From Curtobacterium pusillum (GTDB lineage Bacteria; Actinomycetota; Actinomycetes; Actinomycetales; Microbacteriaceae), in contig NZ_JABMCE010000080.1 of assembly GCF_013359865.1 (NCBI RefSeq), forward strand, positions 1 through 64,000: DNA of 64,000 bases, read 5' to 3'. Numbering within the stretch: position 1 is the stretch's first letter; every line of letters starts with the position of its first letter. A model generated the notes under the pieces. It was given only the letters and a program-made list of their open reading frames with translations, made no database searches and was not told the origin of the DNA. The translations under genes were made by a program, and so were the position numbers. This document shows, one piece after another, positions 18,352 to 27,120 of the stretch.

Positions 18352-18362
18352 GTGTCTGACAC
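18352..18362. promoter_or_regulatory. Palindrome upstream of acyl-CoA ligase gene
   Basis: GTGTCTGACAC is an 11-bp perfect palindrome with a single central base. It is located where a repressor could block transcription of the ligase gene. Its spacing differs from the iol/gntR palindromes, so a different regulator is likely. Confidence 0.35.
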
Positions 18363-18454
18363 ACCGCTCGCCAGCGTATCCGCCGCAGCGGGCCCGGTGG
18401 CGGCTCCGCCCGGACGTGCTGATCCGTGCGCGTGCGCCCGCGGGTGGGACGGGA

Positions 18455-20791
18455 TCAGGCCTGCGGCTCCGCCCGGGCGTTCCGGAGCCAGAGCCGGGCC
18501 CCGACCGCGCCGGCGGTGCAGACGGCGGCGACGATCGCCAGCGCGACGGGGGACACGTGGCTGCCCTCGGCGCCCGAGTACACGGCCGCCGCCAGCGCGA
18601 CCGCGACCGAGGCGATCGCCACGTACCGACCGCGGGACTGCGCCAGCAGCGCCTGACCCGCCGAACCGGGCAACGGCAGCAGCGTCACGACCACGGCGCC
18701 GAGGCCGCCGACGCACAGGGTGATCGCGAACTCGGACACGAACGACACCCAGAAGCCGGTGCCGGGGGTGAGGGAGTGCAGCACCCAACCGGCCGCGGCG
18801 ACGACCAGCAGGGCGACGGAACGCCAGGTCGCGCTGCGGGCGCCCGCCGCGATCGACGAGCCGAGCCGGAGCGCCGCGGTGTCGAGGTCGGGGCGGCCGA
18901 CCGGGACGAGGACGACACCGACGATCAGCGCCGGCGACAGGTCGAACGTCCTCGTGATGCCGCATGCCACGAGTGCCGCGAGGACCAGCCACGGGGACAC
19001 CCGGAAACCGATCGTGCTCCGGTCGGTGCCGGCAGCCCAGCGACCGGTCAGCACGATCGCCGTCGTGAGGACCGCCGCGCCGAGCAGGATCGCGATCGCC
19101 AGGCGGACGTAGCGGGCTTCGAGGGACACCCCGACGCCGAGGACCGTGCACAGACCGACGACCAGGACGGCCACCGTGATCGAGGCCCAGGTCGGCAGGA
19201 CGTCCTCGCCGCGTCGGCGCTCGTCACGCGGACGGTTCCGGCCGAGGAGCCCGCCGAACGGGGTGCGGAGCCGACCGCGGGCGGCACCGGCGACGAGCGC
19301 GAGCGGTCCGGCGATGAGCACGAGGAACCCGCCCGCGACGGCGGTGGCCACCAGGACCGTGCGCCAGGAGAACGCCGACTGGATCGTCGGCATGGTGGTG
19401 TCGTACGCGGTCGACGCGGTCCAGTCGCCGGCGGGACCGGACCAGTCGAGGCCGCGCCCGTGTCCGCCGGCGGCCGCGATGCCGTCGCCGCTCGTGCCGC
19501 TTCCGCCGGCGTCGCCGGTGCTGCCGGTGCCGCCGGTGCCGCCGGTCGTGCCGGTGCCGGTGCCTGCCCCGCCGGTCGGGCCGGGACTGCTCCCGGGGCC
19601 GTCGTGGACACCGGGGGTCGCCGGACCACTGCTGGTCGCGTTGCTGCCCGCCGAACCGCTCGTGGGATCGCCCGCCGGTCCGGTCGGCCCCGCGGACGCC
19701 CGCGTGACGCTCACGCGGACCGACGCCGACACCGTCGAGAAGTTGCCGGCCGCGTCCTGCTGCGCCGCCGTGATGCCTCGCGGGCCCGCACGGAGCGTCG
19801 AGCCCGCGGTGGAGCAGGACCACCGGCCCGAGGCGGGGACGTCCGTCCGGCACACGGGCGCTCGGTCGACGTACACGGTGAGCAGCGCGCCGGGCTCGCC
19901 GGTGCCGGACACCGTCGTCGGCTGGGTGCGGACGCGGTCCCCGGACGACGGCGCGGTGATGCGTGGAGCGGCCGGTGCGGTGCGGTCGAGGGTGATCGTG
20001 ACCGGGGCCGATGCCGCGCTCCGCAGGTCGGACCGGTAGCCGCCGGCCGTGCTCGCGGTCTGGATCGCGGTGACGGACAGTCGTGCGTCCCCTCCGGCAC
20101 CCGGCGTCGCGCTGCCGAAGGACGCCGTCCACCGTCCGTCCCTGCCGACCGTCGCCGTCCGGTCCGTCGTCGACCCCGACACCGAGAGCGTGATCGTCGA
20201 CCCGGGGTACCCGGTGCCGGAGACCGGACCGTTGGTCGGCCGGGAGGTCGTCACGATCGGCGGCACGACGACGTCCGACGCGGGGGCGCTCGCGGACCCG
20301 ACCGCGGGGGTCGTGCGGTCCTGCACCGTGAAGACCTGCTGCGGGCCCGAGCGGACGCTCGCGAGGCACGACCACGACCCGTCGTCGCGCACGGTCGCCT
20401 GGCAGCCGGTCGACCCCGTCGCCGCCGGTCCGGCCACGACCAGCGCGTGACCGGGTGTCCCGGTGCCGCTGAAGCGCACGGTCCCGCTGGTGATGTCGCC
20501 CGGGTCCGTGATCGTCGGGCGCACCGGTGGGCGGGTCGGCGTCGGGGTCCCCGGAAGGGGCGTGAGCTGGTTCTGCGGGCCCGGGGTCGTCGTCGGTGCC
20601 GGGGTCGAGGCCGCGAGACCGCGGGAGGTCCCCGCGCCGTCCGTGGCTGCGAACGCGGGTGCGGCGGCGGCGCCGAGCAGCGTCGCGACGAGGGCGGCCG
20701 TCACGGCGACCAGCGCGGCGAACCGGGGTCGTCGAACCGGACCGTCGCCCCCGACGGCCCGCTCGTCCACGTTCTCCCCGCGCGTGTTCAT
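18455..20791 (-). CDS. Secreted Ig-like repeat protein with C-terminal multi-spanning membrane domain
   Basis: A 778-residue protein I cannot assign. A signal sequence is followed by AFA-ATD as likely cleavage site (~residue 48). Three Ig-like/adhesin-type beta repeats (~90-350) are marked by recurring GTGxPG and DGxW patterns; some have Cys pairs. A Gly/Ser/Thr/Pro-rich linker (~360-450) leads to a membrane domain of about ten segments (~480-775). The extracellular part would project from a large integral membrane domain. Start ATG 20791 is preferred to an upstream in-frame GTG (20806), but neither has a strong ribosome site. Confidence 0.7.
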   Translation of the reverse strand: MNTRGENVDERAVGGDGPVRRPRFAALVAVTAALVATLLGAAAAPAFAATDGAGTSRGLAASTPAPTTTPGPQNQLTPLPGTPTPTRPPVRPTITDPGDITSGTVRFSGTGTPGHALVVAGPAATGSTGCQATVRDDGSWSCLASVRSGPQQVFTVQDRTTPAVGSASAPASDVVVPPIVTTSRPTNGPVSGTGYPGSTITLSVSGSTTDRTATVGRDGRWTASFGSATPGAGGDARLSVTAIQTASTAGGYRSDLRSAASAPVTITLDRTAPAAPRITAPSSGDRVRTQPTTVSGTGEPGALLTVYVDRAPVCRTDVPASGRWSCSTAGSTLRAGPRGITAAQQDAAGNFSTVSASVRVSVTRASAGPTGPAGDPTSGSAGSNATSSGPATPGVHDGPGSSPGPTGGAGTGTGTTGGTGGTGSTGDAGGSGTSGDGIAAAGGHGRGLDWSGPAGDWTASTAYDTTMPTIQSAFSWRTVLVATAVAGGFLVLIAGPLALVAGAARGRLRTPFGGLLGRNRPRDERRRGEDVLPTWASITVAVLVVGLCTVLGVGVSLEARYVRLAIAILLGAAVLTTAIVLTGRWAAGTDRSTIGFRVSPWLVLAALVACGITRTFDLSPALIVGVVLVPVGRPDLDTAALRLGSSIAAGARSATWRSVALLVVAAAGWVLHSLTPGTGFWVSFVSEFAITLCVGGLGAVVVTLLPLPGSAGQALLAQSRGRYVAIASVAVALAAAVYSGAEGSHVSPVALAIVAAVCTAGAVGARLWLRNARAEPQA

Positions 20792-20951
20792 CCGAGTCCA
20801 TCCCACGTGATCGGGCGGCTGCGGTCAATACGTCGAACGGATGATGTCCTCGGAGCGGGCGACACGCCGGTCAGCCCGAACGCACGGTGTGTGCGACTCG
20901 GGAATCGCCCGTGAACCGCGCCGCCGGACGGGAGGACCCGCGCCCCGTGGA

Positions 20952-20957
20952 TACAAT
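20952..20957 (+). promoter_or_regulatory. -10 element of the lemA-htpX promoter
   Basis: TACAAT matches the consensus at five of six positions and lies 64 bp before the lemA start. It is the clearest -10 in the 230-bp divergent gap. No good -35 was found. Confidence 0.5.
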
Positions 20958-21021
20958 CAATCCCGGCTGTCTCGGCGGCCCCGAACCACCGCGATCCCGA
21001 CGCGCAAAGGAGTACGCCCTC

Positions 21022-21603
21022 ATGGACACCGGACTCATCACGACGCTGATCGTCGTCGGAGTGGTGGTGGTCCTCCTCGTGATCGTCGGGATCTACCTCT
21101 GGGTCACCTACAACTCGCTCGTCACGCTGAAGGTCCGTGTCGACGAGGCATGGAGCGACATCTCGGTCCAGCTCAAGCGCCGGGCGGACCTCATCCCGAC
21201 CATCGTCGAGACGGTCAAGGGCTACGCCACGCACGAGAAGTCCGTCTTCGAGGACGTCACGAAGGCGAGAGCCGAGACGCTCAGCGCCGGGGACGCCTCG
21301 ACCGCTTCGGTGGCCGAAGGGCACATGCAGAAGGCCCTCAAGAGCGTGTTCGCCGTGGCGGAGGGGTACCCGCAGCTGCAGTCGAGCCAGAACTTCCTGC
21401 AGCTCCAGTCCGAGCTCGTCGACACCGAGGACAAGATCCAGTCGGCCCGACGCTTCTACAACGGCGGCGTCCGCGAGCTCAACACGAAGATCCGCGTCTT
21501 CCCGAACTCCTCGTTCGCGAAGAGCCGCGGCTTCTCCGAGGCTCCGTTCTTCGAGACCGCCGAGCCCGCCGCGATCGCGGAACCACCGCGCGTTCAGTTC
21601 TGA
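21022..21603 (+). CDS. lemA: LemA family protein
   Basis: A 193-residue membrane-anchored protein with an extracytoplasmic or exposed four-helix bundle. The N-terminal segment (~5-28) is a single membrane helix followed by the family signature YNSLVTLKVRVDEAWSDI (18 residues) and LKRRADLIPTIVETVKGY. The role of LemA is unclear, but it is very often encoded beside HtpX-like peptidases, as here. ATG 21022 has AAAGGAG 9 bp upstream; in-frame codons further 5' are non-conserved. Confidence 0.92.
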   Translation: MDTGLITTLIVVGVVVVLLVIVGIYLWVTYNSLVTLKVRVDEAWSDISVQLKRRADLIPTIVETVKGYATHEKSVFEDVTKARAETLSAGDASTASVAEGHMQKALKSVFAVAEGYPQLQSSQNFLQLQSELVDTEDKIQSARRFYNGGVRELNTKIRVFPNSSFAKSRGFSEAPFFETAEPAAIAEPPRVQF

Positions 21604-21624
21604 CCCGCGCAGCGTCGGCCTGAC

Positions 21625-22524
21625 GTGTACAGCGCGATCGCGCGGAACAAGCGCAACACCGTCCTCATCGTCCTGGTCTTCCTGCTGATCATCGGCGCCC
21701 TCGGGTTCCTCGGCGGGTACCTCGCCGGGAACGTGTCGATCGGCGTCATCGTCCTCGTCGTGGCCCTCGGGTACGCGGTGCTGCAGTACTTCCTCGCCGC
21801 CCGACAGGCGACGGCGATCGCGGGCGGGATCGAGATCGACCGGAACTCCGAGCCCCGACTCTGGCGCACCGTCGAGAACCTCGCCATCGCCACGGGCACG
21901 CCGATGCCGCGGGTGTTCGTCATCGACGACCCGTCCCCGAACGCGTTCGCCACCGGTCGCGATCCCGAGCACGCCATCGTCGCCGCCACGACCGGGCTGC
22001 TGGCGATCATGGACGACCAGGAGCTCCAGGGTGTGATGGCGCACGAGCTCGGACACGTGCGGAACTACGACATCCGGGTCTCGACCATGGTGTTCGGCCT
22101 CGTCGTCGCCGTCGGACTCCTCGCCGACGTGCTGCTCCGCATCTCGATCTTCGGCGGCTTCGCGGGCGGGCGCGGCCGGAACAACGAGAACGGCGGCAAC
22201 AACCCGGTCCTGCTCATCGCCGGCATCGTGGCGGTCATCGTCGCGCCGATCGCTGCAGCGGGCGTGCAGGCCGCGGTGTCCCGTCAGCGCGAGTACCTGG
22301 CCGACGCGACGGGCGCCATGACGACCCGTCATCCCGAAGGGCTCGCCCGTGCGCTCGAGAAGCTCGGCGCGTACGGACGCCCGATGCGGACGCAGAACTC
22401 GTCGATGGCGCACCTCTGGATCGCGGACCCGATGCGCCCGGGCGTGATGGACCGCCTGTTCTCGACGCACCCGCCGCTGGCGGACCGGATCGCGCGGCTG
22501 CGCGGCAGCCTCGACCGCTTCTGA
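21625..22524 (+). CDS. htpX: M48 family zinc metallopeptidase (HtpX-like)
   Basis: A 299-residue membrane peptidase. Two N-terminal membrane helices (~11-34 and ~38-58) precede the zinc motif HELGH (His140, Glu141, His144), with the third ligand in REYLADATGA. Two further hydrophobic segments lie at ~155-175 and ~190-212. HtpX-type proteases degrade misfolded membrane proteins with the active site facing the cytoplasm. The GTG start follows lemA by 21 bp, so the two form an operon. Confidence 0.92.
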   Translation: MYSAIARNKRNTVLIVLVFLLIIGALGFLGGYLAGNVSIGVIVLVVALGYAVLQYFLAARQATAIAGGIEIDRNSEPRLWRTVENLAIATGTPMPRVFVIDDPSPNAFATGRDPEHAIVAATTGLLAIMDDQELQGVMAHELGHVRNYDIRVSTMVFGLVVAVGLLADVLLRISIFGGFAGGRGRNNENGGNNPVLLIAGIVAVIVAPIAAAGVQAAVSRQREYLADATGAMTTRHPEGLARALEKLGAYGRPMRTQNSSMAHLWIADPMRPGVMDRLFSTHPPLADRIARLRGSLDRF

Positions 22525-22536
22525 GCGCGACGACAG

Positions 22537-22573
22537 CCTGGAGGCGCGGGTCGGGCCCGCACCGTGCCTCCGG
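22537..22573. terminator. Bidirectional hairpin (GGAGGCGCGG repeat, diverged copy)
   Basis: Arms CCTGGAGGCGCGG and CCGTGCCTCCGGG pair over 13 bp with two G-U pairs. The hairpin sits exactly between the convergent htpX and YcaQ-type genes. Confidence 0.65.
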
Positions 22574-22575
22574 GA

Positions 22576-23835
22576 CTAGACGGCCGGCTCGAGGGCCACG
22601 GTCGCGTCCGCGTCGTCCGCTGCGACGTGCGGCACCAGCGGCACGCCGAGGGCGCCGGCCACCGCCGCCGCGGCCGTGCCGCGGTCGGTGACCTCCACCT
22701 CGTCGAGTCCCTGCCACGCCGCCGTCCGCCGAAGGGTGTCCGCCAGCCGGTCGGCCTCGAGCCGTTCCCCGGGCTCCTGCCACGCCGTCCGCACCCGCAG
22801 GACACCGCGCTGCCGGTCGCTCTTCAGGTCGATGCGCCCGACGAGCCGGTCGCCCTGCAGCACCGGCAGCACGTAGTACCCGAACACCCGCTTCGGCGCC
22901 GGCGTGTAGATCTCGATCCGGTAGTGGAAGCCGTACATCCGCTCGGCCCGCCGCCGGAACCACACGATCGGGTCGAACGGGCTGAGCAGGGCGTCCGCTG
23001 ACATCCGCCGCGGGACCCGGGCATCGGCGTGCATCCACGCGCGCTCGTCCCACCCTTCCACCCGTACCGGCGCGAGCTCGCCGGCGGCCACGAGTTCGGC
23101 GATCGCCGCAGCCGTGTCGTCGGCGCGCAGTCGGAAGTAGTCGGCGATGTCGGCACGTGTCCCGACGCCGAGCGCGCGAGACGCCCGCCGGACGAGCTCG
23201 AGGACCGCGGAGGACCGGGACGGCGCCGTCTCGAGCGTGCCTGCCGGGAGCACCTGCTCGGGCAGGGCGTAGACGCGTTCGAAACCGGAGCGACCGGCGC
23301 TCACGACGTCGCCCCAGCGGAACATCTGCTCGAGGCCGAGCTTGACGTCGCTCCAGCCCCACCAGGGCCCTCGGCGGACGTTCGACTCGTGCTCGACCGC
23401 GCTCGCCGGCATCGGGCCCTCGGCTCGGAGCAGTGCCCGCAGCTCGCGACGGACGCCCTCGGTCCGTGTGACGCCGTCGATCCGCGTCGGCCACGAGTCG
23501 CGGTCGCGGAGCGCGTCCATCCGCCACCGGAACAGCGGGAGGTCACCACGGTCGATGAACGCTGCCTCGTGCGCCCAGTACTCGGCGTAGGGCCCACGCT
23601 TCGAGAGGGTCAGCCGGTCGAGCGTCGAGCGGTCGTAGGCACCGAGGCGGGCGAAGAGCGGGAGGTAGTGGCTGCGCTCGAAGACGTTGACGGAATCGAT
23701 CTGCAGCAGGCCGAGCCGCGCGAACCCGGAGTTCAGTGTCCGTGTCGACACCGTGTCGGCGGGCGACTGTCCGAACCCCTGGGCGGCCAGGGCGACGCGG
23801 CGGGCCTCGGCGGAGGAGAGCGTGGTCCTGACCAT
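22576..23835 (-). CDS. Winged-helix DNA-binding protein, YcaQ/AlkX DNA glycosylase family
   Basis: A 419-residue protein with the HTH_42 architecture of YcaQ, a DNA glycosylase that unhooks interstrand crosslinks in E. coli. Typical segments are LGLLQIDSVNVFERSHYLPLF (given as pattern LLQIDSVNVFERSHY), YAEYWAHEAAFI, LLSPFDPIVWFRRR and FGYYVLPVLQGDRLVGRIDLK (pattern YYVLPVLQGDRLVGRID). These include the QxD/E catalytic region described for the family, which I place only approximately. ATG 23835 gives the family start MVRTTLSSAEARR. Convergent with htpX. Confidence 0.85.
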   Translation of the reverse strand: MVRTTLSSAEARRVALAAQGFGQSPADTVSTRTLNSGFARLGLLQIDSVNVFERSHYLPLFARLGAYDRSTLDRLTLSKRGPYAEYWAHEAAFIDRGDLPLFRWRMDALRDRDSWPTRIDGVTRTEGVRRELRALLRAEGPMPASAVEHESNVRRGPWWGWSDVKLGLEQMFRWGDVVSAGRSGFERVYALPEQVLPAGTLETAPSRSSAVLELVRRASRALGVGTRADIADYFRLRADDTAAAIAELVAAGELAPVRVEGWDERAWMHADARVPRRMSADALLSPFDPIVWFRRRAERMYGFHYRIEIYTPAPKRVFGYYVLPVLQGDRLVGRIDLKSDRQRGVLRVRTAWQEPGERLEADRLADTLRRTAAWQGLDEVEVTDRGTAAAAVAGALGVPLVPHVAADDADATVALEPAV

Positions 23836-23928
23836 GGCACCGACGCTACCGAGTGCCGCCGACACTGCTGTACCCCGACGTATGCCGTGTCTGGCACCTG
23901 CCCGGAGGGGCGTCGATACACTCGCGGC

Positions 23929-25188
23929 ATGGCATGGGGCAGAAAGCAGACGCATCCCGATCCCGTGGTCGAGGATTCCGTCCCGACGGGCATGCGGATC
24001 GCGGGGGCGTGGTCGTGGCGGGTGCTCGTGGTCGTCGGCGTGATCGCGGTCTTCATCTGGCTGATGACGATCTTCAGCGAGATCCTGATCCCGTTCCTGG
24101 TCGGCATCGTCATCTCGGCGCTCCTCGTGCCGATCTCGAACTGGATGCAGCGGCACCACGTGCCGAAGTGGCTCGCGGTCGTGCTCAGCCTGCTCGGCGG
24201 GATCGCGGCGCTCGGCGGCCTCATCTGGCTCGTCGTCGACCAGATCATCGCGTCCTACCCCTCGCTGCGGGACCGCACGGTGGACCAGTACGCGAACATC
24301 AAGGACCTCGTCCTCAACTCCGGTCTCGGCATCACCCAGAGCGACGTCAACGGCTGGCTGGACGACGGCACGAAGTGGCTGCAGGACAACTCCGGGTCGA
24401 TCCTCTCCGGTGTCGCGAGCGCCGGCTCGGGCGCCACGCACGTGTTCGAGGCGCTGTTCATCATCCTGTTCACGACGATCTTCCTGCTCATCGACGGCAA
24501 GAACGTCTGGCGCTGGGCAGTCCGCCTGTTCCCGAAGAAGGCCCGCGCCACGGTCGACGGCGCCGGTGTCGCGGGCTGGATCACGCTGACGAGCTTCATC
24601 CGCGTGCAGATCTTCGTCGCGTTCGTCGACGCGGTCGGCATCGGCCTCGGCGCGTTCATCGTCGGACTGTTCTTCGGCGGGATGCCCCTGGTGATCCCGA
24701 TCGCTGCGTTCGTCTTCCTCGGCGCGTTCATCCCGGTGGTGGGCGCGATCGTGACCGGGTTCCTCGCGGTCTTCGTCGCCCTCATCTTCAACGGGCCGCT
24801 CGCCGCGATCCTCGTGCTCGCCGTCGTGCTGCTCGTGCAGCAGATCGAGGGGCACATCCTCCAGCCGCTGGTCATGGGCAACGCGGTCAAGGTGCACCCG
24901 CTCGCGGTGGTGCTCGGCGTCACGGCGGCGTCCGGCCTCGCAGGGATCGCCGGCGCCTTCTTCGCCGTCCCGATCATCGCCACGCTGAACGCCATGGTGA
25001 CGACGATCTCGAGCGGTCGCTGGCGCGGACTCGACTCGGAGCACGTGCTCGAAGCCACCCCGAAGCACGGCCAGCACGGGCAGCTGCAGCTCATGCGGCG
25101 CCGGCGGCACAAGGTCGGCGACGACGTCCCGGCGCCGGGCAGCCGGGAAGAGCCCGCCGCGGTCGAGGGCACCGCCAGCACGAACTAG
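23929..25188 (+). CDS. AI-2E family transporter (PerM/YdiK-like permease)
   Basis: A 419-residue integral membrane protein of the AI-2E exporter family, with ~7-8 hydrophobic segments (paired helices near 20-75, one at ~85-105, and a cluster at ~170-355). The family motif region PLVIPIAAFVFLGAFIPVVG is followed by a QQIEGHILQPLVMGNAVKVHP helix (pattern EGHILQPLVMGNAVKVHP), both conserved. Actual substrates are mostly unknown; some members are Na+(Li+)/H+ antiporters. The tail (~370-419) is charged. TACACT (23917-23922) lies 6 bp before the ATG, with no ribosome site. Confidence 0.88.
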   Translation: MAWGRKQTHPDPVVEDSVPTGMRIAGAWSWRVLVVVGVIAVFIWLMTIFSEILIPFLVGIVISALLVPISNWMQRHHVPKWLAVVLSLLGGIAALGGLIWLVVDQIIASYPSLRDRTVDQYANIKDLVLNSGLGITQSDVNGWLDDGTKWLQDNSGSILSGVASAGSGATHVFEALFIILFTTIFLLIDGKNVWRWAVRLFPKKARATVDGAGVAGWITLTSFIRVQIFVAFVDAVGIGLGAFIVGLFFGGMPLVIPIAAFVFLGAFIPVVGAIVTGFLAVFVALIFNGPLAAILVLAVVLLVQQIEGHILQPLVMGNAVKVHPLAVVLGVTAASGLAGIAGAFFAVPIIATLNAMVTTISSGRWRGLDSEHVLEATPKHGQHGQLQLMRRRRHKVGDDVPAPGSREEPAAVEGTASTN

Positions 25189-25234
25189 CGTCACGGGTTT
25201 CGTCAGGAGCGGCCGGACCGACGATGATGGGACC

Positions 25235-26479
25235 GTGACCGACACGACGACGCCGCTGATCCCCACCCTCGACGCGATCGAGAAGGCGCGCGTGACGATC
25301 GCCGGGGTTGCCCGTGTCACCCCGATGGAGACGTCGCAGTTCCTCGGTGAGCTGCTCGGCTCGCCCGTGCACCTCAAGTGCGAGAACCTGCAGCGCACCG
25401 GTGCGTACAAGGTCCGCGGCGCCTACAACCGCCTGTCCACCCTGACGCCGGAGCAGCGGGTCGCGGGCGTGGTCGCCGCGAGTGCCGGCAACCACGCGCA
25501 GGGCGTCGCCCTCGCCGCCCGCGAGCTCGGGATCCCGGCGACGATCTTCACCCCGGTCGGGGTCGCCCTGCCGAAGCTGCAGGCGACCCGGCACTACGGT
25601 GCCGAGGTCGTCCTGCGCGGGCACTCCGTGGAAGAGGCCCTGAGCGCCGCGAAGGACTTCGCGACGCGCACCGGTGCGGTGTTCATCCCGCCGTTCGACC
25701 ACCCCGCCGTGATCGCCGGCCAGGGGACCCTCGGCCTCGAGATCCTCGACCAGGTGCCCGACGTCGACACCGTCGTCGTGCCGATCGGCGGGGGCGGGGT
25801 CATCGCCGGCATCGCCCTCGCCGTGAAGGGCATGGCCGAGCGCCTCGGACGGCCGATCCGCGTCATCGGGGTGCAGGCCGAGAACGCGGCCGCCTACCCG
25901 ACCTCGCTCGAGGCCGGTGAACCCGTCACGGTCAGCACGAAGCCGACGATCGCGGACGGCATCGCCGTGGCACGCCCCGGCGACCTGAACTTCCCGATCA
26001 TCCGCGACCTCGTGGACGACATCGTCACCGTGTCCGACGACGACGTCGCCCGCGCGCTGCTGGTGCTGCTCGAGCGCGCCAAACTCGTCGTCGAGCCCGC
26101 CGGCGCGGTGGGCGTCGCCGCGATCATGTCCGGCGCCGTCCACGACACCGGGCGCACCGTGGTGCTGCTCAGCGGCGGGAACATCGACCCGCTGATGATG
26201 GAGCGTGTGATCACCCGCGGACTCGTCGCGGCGTCGCGCTACATCGGCATCCGGATCATGCTGCCGGACCGCCCGGGTCAGCTCGCCCGCGTCTCGCAGG
26301 TCATCTCGGACGCCGGCGCGAACGTCGTCGAGGTGCTGCACACCCGTCACGGCCAGGGGCTCGTGATCAACGAGGTCGCGCTGGACCTCTCGATCGAGGC
26401 GCGCGGCCCGGAGCACGCGCAGGAGGTCATCCACCGTCTGCGCGAGGTGGGCTTCCGGCCGGAGCTGCTGGAGCACTGA
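25235..26479 (+). CDS. ilvA: Threonine ammonia-lyase (threonine dehydratase)
   Basis: A 414-residue PLP enzyme converting L-threonine to 2-oxobutanoate and ammonia, the first step to isoleucine. The PLP-binding Lys59 is in GAYKVRGAYN, the phosphate-binding glycine loop is PIGGGGVIAGIA (~182-193), and SAGNHAQGVA contacts substrate. A single C-terminal ACT domain (~335-405, DRPGQLARVSQVISDAGANV) resembles the short, single-ACT forms. Its regulation (isoleucine-sensitive or not) cannot be predicted. The GTG start has GATGAT 6 bp upstream and no Shine-Dalgarno. Confidence 0.92.
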   Translation: MTDTTTPLIPTLDAIEKARVTIAGVARVTPMETSQFLGELLGSPVHLKCENLQRTGAYKVRGAYNRLSTLTPEQRVAGVVAASAGNHAQGVALAARELGIPATIFTPVGVALPKLQATRHYGAEVVLRGHSVEEALSAAKDFATRTGAVFIPPFDHPAVIAGQGTLGLEILDQVPDVDTVVVPIGGGGVIAGIALAVKGMAERLGRPIRVIGVQAENAAAYPTSLEAGEPVTVSTKPTIADGIAVARPGDLNFPIIRDLVDDIVTVSDDDVARALLVLLERAKLVVEPAGAVGVAAIMSGAVHDTGRTVVLLSGGNIDPLMMERVITRGLVAASRYIGIRIMLPDRPGQLARVSQVISDAGANVVEVLHTRHGQGLVINEVALDLSIEARGPEHAQEVIHRLREVGFRPELLEH

Positions 26480-26492
26480 GACCCAGCCACAG

Positions 26493-26540
26493 ACCGGACG
26501 GGAGGCGCGGTGCCAGCTGGCACCGCGCCTCCCGTCCGGT
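26493..26540. terminator. Bidirectional hairpin (GGAGGCGCGG repeat, full copy)
   Basis: A perfect 22-bp stem (26493-26514 with 26519-26540) with AGCT loop lies between convergent ilvA and greA. It is the longest perfect member of the family in the window. Confidence 0.8.
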
Positions 26541-26564
26541 TCTGAGCGCGTCTACGGCACGTGG

Positions 26565-27053
26565 CTACGGGACGTAGCGCTCGACGTTCGTCACCTCGAC
26601 GGCGATCTCCTTGCCGTTCGGAGCGGTGTACGTGGTCTTGTCGCCGGGACGGAGCCCGACGATCGCAGCGCCCACGGGGCTGACCGGGCTGTAGACGGTG
26701 AGGTCGGAGCCCTCGCCGACGATCTCGCGGTTGCCGACGAGGAACGTCGACTCGTCGCCGGCGATGACCGCGGTGACGACGGTGCCGGGCTCGACGGTGC
26801 CGTCGAAGTCCGCCTCGCCCACGGTGGCGTGCTTGAGGAGTTCGGTGAGCTGGCGGATGCGGGCCTCGATCTTGCCCTGTTCGTCCTTGGCGGCGTGGTA
26901 GCCGCCGTTCTCCTTGAGGTCACCCTCTTCGCGAGCGGCTTCGATGCGGTTCGCGATCTCCTGGCGACCTTCACCGGACAGCGTCTCGAGCTCGGCCTTG
27001 AGGCGGTCGTGCGCCTCTTGCGTCAGCCACGTGACCTGGGTGTCGTTGCTCAT
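26565..27053 (-). CDS. greA: Transcription elongation factor GreA
   Basis: A 162-residue GreA that rescues backtracked RNA polymerase by stimulating transcript cleavage. The N-terminal antiparallel coiled coil (~8-78) carries the acidic tip in REEGDLKENGGYHAAKDEQ (pattern EEGDLKENGGYHAAK). The C-terminal FKBP-like domain (~85-160) holds SPVGAAIVGLRPGDKTTY. ATG 27053 is chosen for the AAGGGA ribosome site just upstream. Confidence 0.95.
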   Translation of the reverse strand: MSNDTQVTWLTQEAHDRLKAELETLSGEGRQEIANRIEAAREEGDLKENGGYHAAKDEQGKIEARIRQLTELLKHATVGEADFDGTVEPGTVVTAVIAGDESTFLVGNREIVGEGSDLTVYSPVSPVGAAIVGLRPGDKTTYTAPNGKEIAVEVTNVERYVP

Positions 27054-27075
27054 GGTGATTCCCTTCAGCAAAGAA

Positions 27076-27102
27076 CAAGACCGGCCGGAGTGGCCGGTCT
27101 TG
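27076..27102 (-). terminator. Terminator hairpin between DUF4307 gene and greA
   Basis: A perfect 11-bp stem (CAAGACCGGCC with its complement) and 5-nt loop. Reading on the minus strand it is followed by TTCTTTG, consistent with terminating the upstream DUF4307 gene before greA. Confidence 0.65.
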
Positions 27103-27120
27103 TCCGCGAATCACAGCAGT

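Noticed and set aside
16718..20914. A 1398-codon plus-strand open frame
   Set aside because: It runs antisense to the acyl-CoA ligase and Ig-like protein genes and has no recognisable domain or ribosome site.
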